This document shows positions 1 to 5,236 of a stretch of DNA of 6,707 nucleotides, piece by piece. Under the pieces are notes generated by a model. The model did not search any database, was not told the DNA's origin, and worked only from the letters and a program-made list of their open reading frames with translations. This DNA comes from Actinomycetota bacterium (lineage in GTDB: Bacteria > Actinomycetota > Humimicrobiia > Humimicrobiales > Humimicrobiaceae), in the NCBI GenBank assembly GCA_003155275.1, contig PMCC01000013.1:9474-16180 (forward strand), written 5' to 3'. Position 1 is the stretch's first letter. Each line of letters opens with the position of its first letter. A program made the position numbers and the translations under genes.

Positions 1-95
1 AAAAAAAATTAGGAAATACTGTTAAAATGTTATTAAAATATTATTTTAAGCTGATTAATTGACTGTATTATTATGTTCTTTAATGTTTGTTTTTG

Positions 96-124
96 ATAAT
101 ATAACAAATAAATTTTCTTGTCAA
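96..124 (-). promoter_or_regulatory. Predicted leftward sigma-A promoter for an off-window gene
   Basis: Read on the minus strand, a perfect -35 TTGACA (124 to 119) is followed after exactly 17 bp by TATTAT (101 to 96), which matches the -10 consensus at five of six bases. Transcription would start near 89 and run leftward out of the window. The LacI-type site at 137-157 is centred about 60 bp upstream of that start. That is an activator-like position for this promoter rather than one that blocks it. A weaker extended -10 (TGcTATTAA, minus strand, 171 to 163) would instead put the operator on its start site, so which promoter is controlled is unclear. Confidence 0.45.
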
Positions 125-136
125 TTTTAAAATTAC

Positions 137-157
137 TTTTATAGTAAACGTTTTATA
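137..157. promoter_or_regulatory. LacI/CcpA-type operator candidate, copy 1
   Basis: The core is the perfect 8-bp palindrome AAACGTTT (146-153) in the context TAGTAAACGTTTTATA. The 17 bases 137-153 are identical to 1551-1567. A central CG flanked by AAA/TTT with a GTAAAC half-site is the usual form of LacI-family operators; against the CcpA cre consensus there are two mismatches. The right arm (GTTTTA) is less symmetrical than in copy 2. It lies upstream of the leftward promoter at 96-124. Confidence 0.45.
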
Positions 158-182
158 TGTTTTTAATAGCACTTACTGAATA

Positions 183-208
183 TGCCAGTAATTTTTTTAC
201 GTTTGGCA
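183..208. repeat. Bulged inverted repeat (hairpin)
   Basis: TGCCA (183-187) pairs with TGGCA (204-208) and GTAA (188-191) pairs with TTAC (197-200). The loop is TTTTT and there is a three-base bulge at 201-203. The stem has nine base pairs. It lies 110-140 bases beyond the URO-D stop codon on the transcribed minus strand. No T-run follows on either strand, so a terminator is not supported; it may be a 3' structure or chance. Confidence 0.2.
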
Positions 209-319
209 CACAGCTTTTAATAAATATAACTGCTGATAAACTTTTATTAAACTTTTAAAAATAATTACAAGAGATTCTTATGAACAATTAAAAATAACCC
301 ACGGGACTTAAACCGTTTT

Positions 320-1501
320 TCATTTAAGCCTTAAAGACCTGCAGTATTCTTTGCTTATTTTAAAAAATTCTTCAAATGTCTGCCTTATCTCGTCATCAGA
401 GTGAATTGAGGTATCGAGGGCATATGAAGGTATGCAGACAAGATTTCTTTCTGCCCCCTTTTGGGCAAGTTCTTCATACATCTGCACAGCTTTAGCGCAG
501 TCATAATACTCCTCTTCGATAAGAAAATATAACACTGTTTCCCTACCGGTAAAATTATCCATGAAACTGTCAAGCAGGCCGTAAGTACATTTTAGTGAGC
601 TGTTAATTGCCTTCAGAGAGTTACTTCCATAATCAAGGTATCTTGATGCGCACGGATGGGGGCCGCAGTTATGAAAACCGCCAAAACCGAACTTTTCGTA
701 GATTTTTTTGCTGAATGGTTTACTGAATACTTCAAATGTATCCGGGCCAAAATTTGCGCTGGGGTCATCGCTTACATAACCTTTCCGGCCATCAGGATAC
801 CAGGAAACGTCCCACTCAATATTAGTCATTTTTTTAAGTCCGCCGATCTGGTCCACTAAAATTGTGTATACCCTAAGATAAAGCTCTGAAAGCTTTTCAA
901 GATAAGCAAGCATTCTTTCTTTTTCTGTAATAAGCGACATATAAAAAAATCCTGTATCCATAATATCGGCAGAACCGCACATAACCCCGCCAATATCAAT
1001 GCCTGTCATATCAAAAATATCGCCAGCAATATCATGGTAATAAGATATCTTTTCAAGATTTAAAGGCATCAAGCCTTTTGAGATGATTTCTTTTTCATCA
1101 ACGGGAATATATAGTTTTTCCAAATCATTTACATTCAAGATTATCGGTTCTTTGACTGTGGAAAAGTTACTGAACCCTTCAGTATAATCAACCCCACAGC
1201 CCAGAATTGAAGGAACACTTGCACACCCGGTTTCAGGTTTTAAAAACGGGATATAATCATCTTTTAACAGCTCAAGAGATTTTTTAATAGAATCAAGGTC
1301 AAATTTAAGGTTTTTTTGTTTTTCCTTCTCAATCTCCTGGCGCAAAAACCCGGCTTTGTTATCCAGTACATATAAACCGAGCGGCACGTGGTCAACCCTC
1401 TCGTAATCCCATATTTTTCTTATCCGCTCTTTGCGTTTTTCTATCTCAATATGGTCTACTTCAAAATCAATCCTGTTTATAATTTCTTTCGTATAGTTCA
1501 A
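320..1501 (-). CDS. URO-D/MtaA-superfamily protein, probable corrinoid- or zinc-dependent methyltransferase-like
   Basis: This 393-residue protein belongs to the uroporphyrinogen decarboxylase superfamily, which includes HemE and the cobalamin:CoM methyltransferases MtaA/MtbA. The N-terminal ERVDHVPLG (34-42) is the family's opening strand. HNCGPHPC (277-284) followed by Cys356 gives the H-x-C...C zinc signature of the MtaA/CmuA branch (His277, Cys279, Cys356). The HemE substrate-binding motif around RQAGRY is absent, so haem synthesis is unlikely. No corrinoid-binding domain is fused or adjacent. The substrate cannot be told from sequence; such proteins often sit in sugar-use loci of anaerobes, which fits the LacI-type operator at its promoter. 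It should be cytosolic. The start is TTG (1501-1499), because an upstream TAA at 1510-1508 leaves only TTG or ATT and the next Met (about residue 145) would remove the conserved N-terminus. The ribosome site is weak (AAAG, 4 nt away). Family call good, function open. Confidence 0.85.
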   Translation of the reverse strand: MNYTKEIINRIDFEVDHIEIEKRKERIRKIWDYERVDHVPLGLYVLDNKAGFLRQEIEKEKQKNLKFDLDSIKKSLELLKDDYIPFLKPETGCASVPSILGCGVDYTEGFSNFSTVKEPIILNVNDLEKLYIPVDEKEIISKGLMPLNLEKISYYHDIAGDIFDMTGIDIGGVMCGSADIMDTGFFYMSLITEKERMLAYLEKLSELYLRVYTILVDQIGGLKKMTNIEWDVSWYPDGRKGYVSDDPSANFGPDTFEVFSKPFSKKIYEKFGFGGFHNCGPHPCASRYLDYGSNSLKAINSSLKCTYGLLDSFMDNFTGRETVLYFLIEEEYYDCAKAVQMYEELAQKGAERNLVCIPSYALDTSIHSDDEIRQTFEEFFKISKEYCRSLRLK

Positions 1502-1550
1502 AATACTTTAATGCAAATTATGAATAATCTATTTTAAAGTAAATAAATTA

Positions 1551-1572
1551 TTTTATAGTAAACGTTTAATAG
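1551..1572. promoter_or_regulatory. LacI/CcpA-type operator candidate, copy 2
   Basis: TAAACGTTTA (1559-1568) is a perfect 10-bp palindrome with a CG centre, and the 17 bases 1551-1567 repeat 137-153 exactly. The site covers the predicted start of the URO-D transcript (about 1567), just downstream of its -10 box, where a bound repressor would block initiation. It is also about 45 bp upstream of the -35 region of the divergent efflux pump, so it might affect both genes. No regulator gene is in the window. Confidence 0.55.
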
Positions 1573-1573
1573 T

Positions 1574-1602
1574 ATTCTAATGCTCTGTCCATTTCATGTC
1601 AA
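1574..1602 (-). promoter_or_regulatory. Promoter of the URO-D gene
   Basis: On the minus strand a perfect TTGACA (1602 to 1597) is followed by a 17-bp spacer and TAGAAT (1579 to 1574), five of six to consensus. Predicted start near 1567, giving a 5' leader of about 66 nt before the TTG start codon. The operator palindrome lies on the start point. Confidence 0.6.
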
Positions 1603-1617
1603 CAATTTTTAAAAAAG

Positions 1618-1646
1618 TTCAAATAATGTGGGTTAACTGCTATAAT
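1618..1646 (+). promoter_or_regulatory. Extended -10 promoter of the MFS transporter gene
   Basis: TGcTATAAT (1638-1646) is a perfect extended -10 element. TTCAAA (1618-1623) lies 17 bp upstream and matches four of six -35 bases. The expected start is about 1653, one or two bases before the first ATG of the transporter frame (1655). The mRNA would therefore be leaderless or would use the in-frame ATG at 1673. Confidence 0.55.
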
Positions 1647-1654
1647 CCCAATAC

Positions 1655-2884
1655 ATGCAGAGCAAAGTATCTATGGAAAAAGTAAAGACTATAAATTCCA
1701 AACCCGGAAATTTGGAATTCGACAAGTTGCAGATAGGCCTTACAGCAGGAAGCCATTTTGTAACTGATATTTATCAGAGCTTTTATGTTGGCCTTATACC
1801 TATTCTTACTTATAAGTTTGGGCTTTCACTTTTTATGGTAAGCCTGCTCAGCGCTACAAGCGTTATATCCAACAGCCTTTTCGCGCCGGTATTTGGTTAC
1901 ATGGCTGACAAGCGGGGTTTAAAATATTTTATTGTTGCAGGCCCATTGGTAACATCCATTTTCCTCAGTGTACTGGGAGTAATTCCGTACTACTGGGCAA
2001 TTATCCTTTTTTTATTTTTTGGTAACCTGGGTATCGCCGCATTCCATCCCGCCAGCGCTGCCATGGCAGGCCTTTACGGGGGAAGCAAAAAAGGGCTTGG
2101 AACGGCGATTATAAATTTTGGAGGAAATTTTGGCGTTGCGTTTGGTTCGCTGCTTGTAATATTAATTCTCAAAAAAATAGGCGTAAGCTATACTCCGCTG
2201 ACAATGATTCCAGGCATTGCAGTTGCCTTTATACTGCTGAGATACGTCCCTTTAAAACAAAACGCTGATTTGTCGATTAAAAACCTTCACTTTTTTACAA
2301 GATTGAAAAAAGCGAACCCTAAAAAATTGTATTTAATTGCCAATCTTATATTTACAGTTTATTCCCTCTTTATTGTCTGGGTAAGCCTTAATACTTTCAT
2401 GCCCCTGTATTTTACCGAAGCCAGGATAACATTAATAAATATCGGTGTGATTCTTTTTTTATTTGGGGCATTCGGCGGTACCGGAGGATTTTTGTCAGGG
2501 CATCTTTATGACAGATTCAAAAAAGGATATTTTTTACTGCAGGGAGGTTTAATAATTTCAATTCCGCTTATATTTTTAATATTTCAAACAAAAGGAATTG
2601 CCGCTATTATCTTTTTTATCTTTGGCGGATTTTTTTTATTATCACTTCTGCCGGTCTGTATAAGGATGTCACAGGACCTGCTTCCGGGAAACCTTGGTTT
2701 TGCATCCTCTTTAATTTTAGGATTCAGCTCAGGGCTCGCCGGAGTAACCATGATTTTTCTTGGAAAAGCAGCAGATATTATAGGAATTGCAATGCTTGTA
2801 AGGCTTGAATTATTGCTTTTGTTTATTTCATTTTTTATTCTCTTTGGCTATCCATTAGTGGAAAAAAGACTTGCAAAACAATAA
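1655..2884 (+). CDS. MFS transporter, fosmidomycin-resistance (Fsr)-like
   Basis: This 409-residue integral membrane protein of the major facilitator superfamily has about 12 hydrophobic segments, a length typical of the family. The loop motif GYMADKRGLK (81-90) is MFS motif A, with its second-half counterpart GHLYDRFKK (282-290). The run LTAGSHFVTDIYQSF (29-43), FHPASAAMA (130-138) and SQDLLPGNLGFASSLILGF (339-357) are hallmarks of the Fsr-like branch, proton-driven exporters named for fosmidomycin resistance. The natural substrate of most members is unknown and no drug should be inferred. It diverges from the URO-D gene and may share its operator. Start: ATG 1655 has no Shine-Dalgarno site and coincides with the predicted transcription start. 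ATG 1673 (Met7) is the alternative; the first 20 residues are hydrophilic, so either start leaves the transporter intact. Confidence 0.9.
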   Translation: MQSKVSMEKVKTINSKPGNLEFDKLQIGLTAGSHFVTDIYQSFYVGLIPILTYKFGLSLFMVSLLSATSVISNSLFAPVFGYMADKRGLKYFIVAGPLVTSIFLSVLGVIPYYWAIILFLFFGNLGIAAFHPASAAMAGLYGGSKKGLGTAIINFGGNFGVAFGSLLVILILKKIGVSYTPLTMIPGIAVAFILLRYVPLKQNADLSIKNLHFFTRLKKANPKKLYLIANLIFTVYSLFIVWVSLNTFMPLYFTEARITLINIGVILFLFGAFGGTGGFLSGHLYDRFKKGYFLLQGGLIISIPLIFLIFQTKGIAAIIFFIFGGFFLLSLLPVCIRMSQDLLPGNLGFASSLILGFSSGLAGVTMIFLGKAADIIGIAMLVRLELLLLFISFFILFGYPLVEKRLAKQ

Positions 2885-3195
2885 TTTAAGAAATTGAAGT
2901 TTTAATAAACAAACCGGATTAATCCAGGCTCTTCAATCCCAGGTTTTTGAAATCCTTAATTGTTTTTTAAGGAATCATTCGGGCAAAAAATTAAGTTTTG
3001 TAAAAATGGGCGGCCGGACTATTAAACAGTTAGTTTTAAGAGTATTAAAACTATTACTATTACCAGGTAAGAATCTATAACTTTCAGGGTGTTTTTTACA
3101 GACAAAGTAATCTATATTAACAATAGTTATCATCTTTTCCATACTTAAAATAATCAGTGTTTATTTTATACATGGCAACAGAAAAGGAGTAAAGC
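2885..3195. other. Intergenic region between the transporter and the DUF1328 gene
   Basis: No convincing gene. It contains a perfect palindrome GGATTAATCC (2916-2925) and a 7-bp hairpin (TCCTTAA 2953-2959 with TTAAGGA 2967-2973, loop of seven). The hairpin could weakly terminate transporter transcription but lacks a T-tail. A short G+C-rich patch with CGGCCG (3011-3016) stands out in the A+T-rich background. I could not find a clean -35/-10 pair for the downstream genes; TTTTATACAT just right of 3163 is the nearest -10-like string. A candidate operator at 3146-3168 is listed separately. Confidence 0.5.
3146..3168. promoter_or_regulatory. Inverted repeat upstream of the membrane-peptide/SOD operon, possible operator
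   Basis: TAAAATAA (3146-3153) and TTATTTTA (3161-3168) form a perfect 8-bp inverted repeat with a 7-bp spacer, ending 27 bp before the DUF1328 start codon and just upstream of its ribosome site. The shape and position suit a dimeric regulator of a stress operon. It does not match a standard PerR or Fur box, and A+T-rich repeats of this size can arise by chance. Confidence 0.25.
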
Positions 3196-3363
3196 ATGAG
3201 CATCTTCTGGATCTTGGCAATCATAGCTGTAGTACTGATAATCTTTTCCGGTATATTTGGCTTCAGGGGAGCCGGAGCCGCAGGCTGGGGAATCCTAAAA
3301 ATCCTCTTTATCATTTTTATAGTATTTTTAATCGTTATGGTTATTTTGGCCATTGTCAGGTAA
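3196..3363 (+). CDS. DUF1328/UPF0391 small membrane protein (YtjA-like)
   Basis: A 55-residue, two-helix membrane peptide beginning MSIFWILAIIAVVLIIF. The first hydrophobic helix spans about residues 3-19, followed by the loop GIFGFRGAGAAGWGILK (19-35) and a second helix (36-53). The arrangement of a short N-terminal helix, GxFGFxG...A..(A/G)..I.KILF and a C-terminal hydrophobic helix is the DUF1328 (UPF0391) pattern, usually 50-60 residues long. The family has no established biochemical function; members are often linked to envelope or general stress, which suits its place ahead of a superoxide dismutase. An excellent ribosome site, AAGGAG (3184-3189), lies six bases before the ATG. A 45-bp gap to the next plus-strand gene suggests co-transcription. 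Confidence 0.8.
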   Translation: MSIFWILAIIAVVLIIFSGIFGFRGAGAAGWGILKILFIIFIVFLIVMVILAIVR

Positions 3364-3408
3364 GAGAATACTTTAAAACCAATAAATATTTGGAAAGGTA
3401 AAAATAAA

Positions 3409-3696
3409 ATGTGTTGCATAACCACAATCCTTATACTTTTAGGTCCCCGAATAGCAATATTTATATGGTGGCTGATTAATCCGGGCCTATTTAGTTCAGC
3501 ATTCAATCTCTGGATCTGGCCTCTTCTTTTTGCCGTTTTTGCACCGTTTAGCATGTTAGGCTTTCTAATTAGCTGGTCTCTTTATGGAGGCATTACTGGT
3601 TACGGCTGGATTTTTCTGATTGTAGGTATAGTTTTGGATATCTCGTCACATACCGGCGCAGGATATCGCCACAGAGACAGGTTCAGAAGAGATTAG
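3409..3696 (+). CDS. Small conserved-type membrane protein (hypothetical)
   Basis: This 95-residue protein has three likely membrane helices (about 4-23, 35-55 and 62-79) and a short basic hydrophilic tail (HRDRFRRD at the end). It starts with MCC, then LLGPRIAIFIWWLINP (10-25), FNLWIWPLLFAVFAPF (32-47) and GGITGYGWIFLIVGIVLDISS (60-80). The GPR...WW, WPLL and GxxGxxW spacing recalls a widespread family of short uncharacterised membrane proteins; I cannot name a domain. No signal peptide beyond the first helix. The ribosome site GGAAAGG (3392-3398) is ten bases from the ATG. It lies 45 bp after the DUF1328 gene and 50 bp before the superoxide dismutase, so an operon is likely. Function unknown. 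Confidence 0.75.
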   Translation: MCCITTILILLGPRIAIFIWWLINPGLFSSAFNLWIWPLLFAVFAPFSMLGFLISWSLYGGITGYGWIFLIVGIVLDISSHTGAGYRHRDRFRRD

Positions 3697-3730
3697 TTCA
3701 TAAAAGAATTATTTCTTATTAAACTTTAGA

Positions 3731-3756
3731 AAGGAAATATGAAAAAATGGAAATAA
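3731..3756 (+). promoter_or_regulatory. Ribosome site and five-codon upstream frame overlapping the SOD start
   Basis: AAGGA (3731-3735) precedes two ATGs. The one at 3739 opens a frame of only five codons (MKKWK, stop 3754-3756) that overlaps the real superoxide dismutase start at 3747 in another frame. The Shine-Dalgarno spacing is 3 bases to the first ATG and 11 to the second, so neither is ideal. The mini-frame could reduce or couple initiation of the dismutase, or be chance. Confidence 0.3.
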
Positions 3757-4385
3757 ATAAATTATATATTTTACCTGAACTGGAATACCCATATAATGGG
3801 CTTGCACCGCACATCTCCGAGGAATTGCTTAGGCTGCACCATGACAAACACCATGCAGCTTATGTAGCTGGAGCTAATACAATACTACAGAAGATGGATA
3901 AATCAAGGATTGAGAATACCGATTTTGATACAAAAGCAACTTTTAAAGAGCTCTCTTTTCACATCGGGGGTCATATTTTGCATTCCCTCTTCTGGAAAAA
4001 CCTGGCTCCCATAGGTGAGAAGGTAGGACTCAAATCAACAATGACAATTAAGAAGACCATTGATGAAGAGTATGGTTCCCTGGATAGGTTCAAAAAATTG
4101 TTTTCACAAACTGCGGCAAGTGTTGAAGGCTCGGGGTGGGCAGCTCTAACATATTGTAGAAAGATTAACAGGCTTATAATAATGCAAATCGAAAAACATA
4201 ATATTAACGTATATCCTTCATTTAAGATAATAATGGTTTTGGATGTTTGGGAACATGCGTATTATCTTGACTATAAGAATGACAGAGGAAAATTCATTGA
4301 AGCGTTCTGGAACATAGTGAATTGGAATGAGATCAACAAAAGACTTGAGAATATTATGGCAAATAAGCCATTGTCTTCATGCTAA
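3747..4385 (+). CDS. Superoxide dismutase, Fe/Mn family, archaeal (methanogen)-like
   Basis: Converts superoxide to oxygen and hydrogen peroxide in the cytosol; 212 residues, normal for the family, with no signal peptide. The N-terminal helical hairpin domain (about 8-90) opens with [16 protein letters not shown] and includes [10 protein letters not shown] (31-40). The C-terminal domain runs from about 98. Metal ligands are His31, His79 ([10 protein letters not shown]), Asp166 and His170 (LDVWEHAYY); Tyr39 is the gateway tyrosine. His151 (EKHN) sits where Mn enzymes carry an outer-sphere Gln. The His plus [21 protein letters not shown] and AFWNIVNW resemble SODs of methanogenic archaea, not the NHSLFW type of most bacteria. 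Metal use is probably Fe or cambialistic. It is third in a likely operon with two membrane peptides, suggesting an oxygen-stress role. Transfer from archaea is possible but unproven. Confidence 0.93.
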   Translation: MEINKLYILPELEYPYNGLAPHISEELLRLHHDKHHAAYVAGANTILQKMDKSRIENTDFDTKATFKELSFHIGGHILHSLFWKNLAPIGEKVGLKSTMTIKKTIDEEYGSLDRFKKLFSQTAASVEGSGWAALTYCRKINRLIIMQIEKHNINVYPSFKIIMVLDVWEHAYYLDYKNDRGKFIEAFWNIVNWNEINKRLENIMANKPLSSC

Positions 4386-4437
4386 TATGTTTAAATATTA
4401 GAAGAGCAAATATAGAATTATTGATGCTATGGCTAAA

Positions 4438-4466
4438 CTGAATTTTTAGACAAAACTATGTATACT
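4438..4466 (+). promoter_or_regulatory. Possible promoter of the cupin gene
   Basis: TATACT (4461-4466) matches the -10 consensus at five of six. CTGAAT (4438-4443), 17 bp upstream, is a poor -35. The 126-bp gap after the dismutase and the lack of a clear terminator there (only a 7-bp A+T hairpin, 4382-4388 with 4395-4401, which includes the stop codon) leave both read-through and independent transcription possible. Confidence 0.25.
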
Positions 4467-4511
4467 AACAGACTTAAATAATTAAAACATCATTTTAAAT
4501 GGAGGTATTCC

Positions 4512-4895
4512 ATGGCTGGTTATGTGGGAAATATAGAGGAAAAAACTCTTAATAACACTAATTTTCGTGAAGTAGTCTTTACAGGGAAACACTGCCAATT
4601 GGTGGTGATGTACCTAAAACCTGGTGAAGAAATCGGATCAGAAGTTCACAAAAACGTAGACCAGTTTTTCAGAATTGAAAAGGGTAAAGGTAAAGTCGTC
4701 ATAAATGGTGAGGAGAAACAAGTTACAAATGGTGTTGGCATTATTGTTCCTGCAGGCAGTGAGCATAATGTAATAAATATATCTACAAGCAATGATTTAA
4801 AGCTATATACTATTTATTCTCCGCCTCAACACAAAGATGGTGTAATTCATAAAACTAAAAAAGATGCAATGGCAGACGTAACAGATCATCTTTAG
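4512..4895 (+). CDS. Cupin-domain protein (single cupin_2 fold)
   Basis: A 127-residue protein forming one cupin beta-barrel (about 20-105). Motif 1 spans G38-G60 (GEEIGSEVHKNVDQFFRIEKGKG), and motif 2 is G74-N89 with PAGSEHNVIN. Probable metal ligands are His46, Gln51 and His85, with Glu44 in the place of the usual first His. The motif H-x-H...E is thus E-x-H...Q, as in many members of this mannose-6-phosphate-isomerase-like group. The tail YSPPQHKDGVIHKTKKDA (102-119) is a strong subgroup signature. It should be a soluble cytosolic protein. The reaction or ligand is not known and cannot be read from sequence; the name phosphomannose isomerase should not be applied. The ribosome site GGAGG (4501-4505) is six bases before the ATG. 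It follows the dismutase on the same strand and may belong to the same stress group. Confidence 0.88.
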   Translation: MAGYVGNIEEKTLNNTNFREVVFTGKHCQLVVMYLKPGEEIGSEVHKNVDQFFRIEKGKGKVVINGEEKQVTNGVGIIVPAGSEHNVINISTSNDLKLYTIYSPPQHKDGVIHKTKKDAMADVTDHL

Positions 4896-5097
4896 TTAAA
4901 ATTGAATTTTAAATAATTAATTAAAAAATTATCTTAGTAAAACTATGAATGCATCTTAAGTAATTCTAGTTTATAGCTCGGCTCCTGCCACAATTACTGG
5001 AGCTAATTAAAATGTTTTTCCCTATTATTTATTCTCAACTTGATATTTATTTTGGTGAAAGGATAACTACTTATATGCTACTTATAGGTATAATTTA

Positions 5098-5128
5098 AGC
5101 CTGGATGGAATAAACTTTCGTCCAGGCT
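5098..5128 (+). terminator. Strand-biased hairpin, probable terminator of plus-strand transcription
   Basis: AGCCTGGA (5098-5105) pairs with TCCAGGCT (5121-5128). In plus-strand RNA the stem continues through U-G, G-C, G-U, A-U and A-U to 13 bp with the five-base loop 5111-5115. The two wobble pairs become A-C mismatches in minus-strand RNA, so the fold favours plus-strand transcripts. The tail (ATTTACATAAAT) is only moderately U-rich, so termination strength is uncertain. It lies 200 bases after the cupin stop. Confidence 0.5.
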
Positions 5129-5169
5129 ATTTACATAAATTAGGAGTTTACAAAGAATCTGTTACAGTC

Positions 5170-5219
5170 CCATTTTAAATTTTTTTGTAGTCATGAAAAG
5201 CACAGGTTTTTTAAAATGG
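5170..5219. repeat. 10-bp inverted repeat downstream of the DegV gene
   Basis: CCATTTTAAA (5170-5179) and TTTAAAATGG (5210-5219) are exact inverse copies with a 30-base spacer. The repeat begins 18 bases past the DegV stop codon on the minus strand, where a 3' structure would be expected. The minus-strand sequence after it has no T-run, so this is at best a weak terminator or a transcript-end stabiliser. Confidence 0.25.
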
Positions 5220-5236
5220 AAACAAACTCGCTAACA

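Larger units (their letters stand above)
1..319. other. A+T-rich intergenic region left of the URO-D gene
   Basis: No open frame here looks like a real gene. The stretch holds a leftward promoter (96-124), a LacI-type operator copy (137-157) and a bulged hairpin (183-208). A weak 4-bp hairpin (ACGG at 301-304 with CCGT at 313-316, followed by TTTTT) lies just past the end of the URO-D gene. On the plus strand it resembles a very weak terminator, but no plus-strand gene precedes it within the window. No convincing intrinsic terminator for the minus-strand URO-D gene is visible, so its transcript may run into this region. Confidence 0.6.
4896..5236. other. Convergent intergenic region between cupin and DegV genes
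   Basis: No gene seen. A perfect palindrome TTAAAATT-G-AATTTTAA (4896-4912) directly follows the cupin stop codon. At 4974-5005 the arms TAGCTC/GAGCTA (4974-4979, 5000-5005) and GCTCC/GGAGC (4981-4985, 4999-5003) compete, giving a weak hairpin with a distant T-run (TTTTT at 5015-5019). A TATAAT at 5089-5094 has no -35 partner. A strong hairpin (5098-5128) and a 10-bp inverted repeat (5170-5219) are listed separately. Confidence 0.5.

Noticed and set aside
385..859. Short open frames within the URO-D gene (385-573 minus, 656-859 plus)
   Set aside because: They fall inside a well-supported longer gene, have no ribosome sites and no recognisable protein features.
3006..3080. 24-codon frame starting ATGGGCGGCCGG with a Leu-rich end
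   Set aside because: No Shine-Dalgarno site and no recognisable pattern; the G+C-rich start is only a local composition feature.
3117..3554. 145-codon open frame on the minus strand
   Set aside because: It lies antisense to the DUF1328 and 95-residue membrane genes, which have ribosome sites and family-like sequences. Its own translation is a low-complexity mix rich in Ile, Lys and Pro, as expected of an antisense shadow.
5089..5094. Perfect TATAAT suggesting a promoter for a small RNA at 5100
   Set aside because: There is no -35 box or extended TGn at the right distance, and the transcript would begin directly in the terminator-like hairpin.
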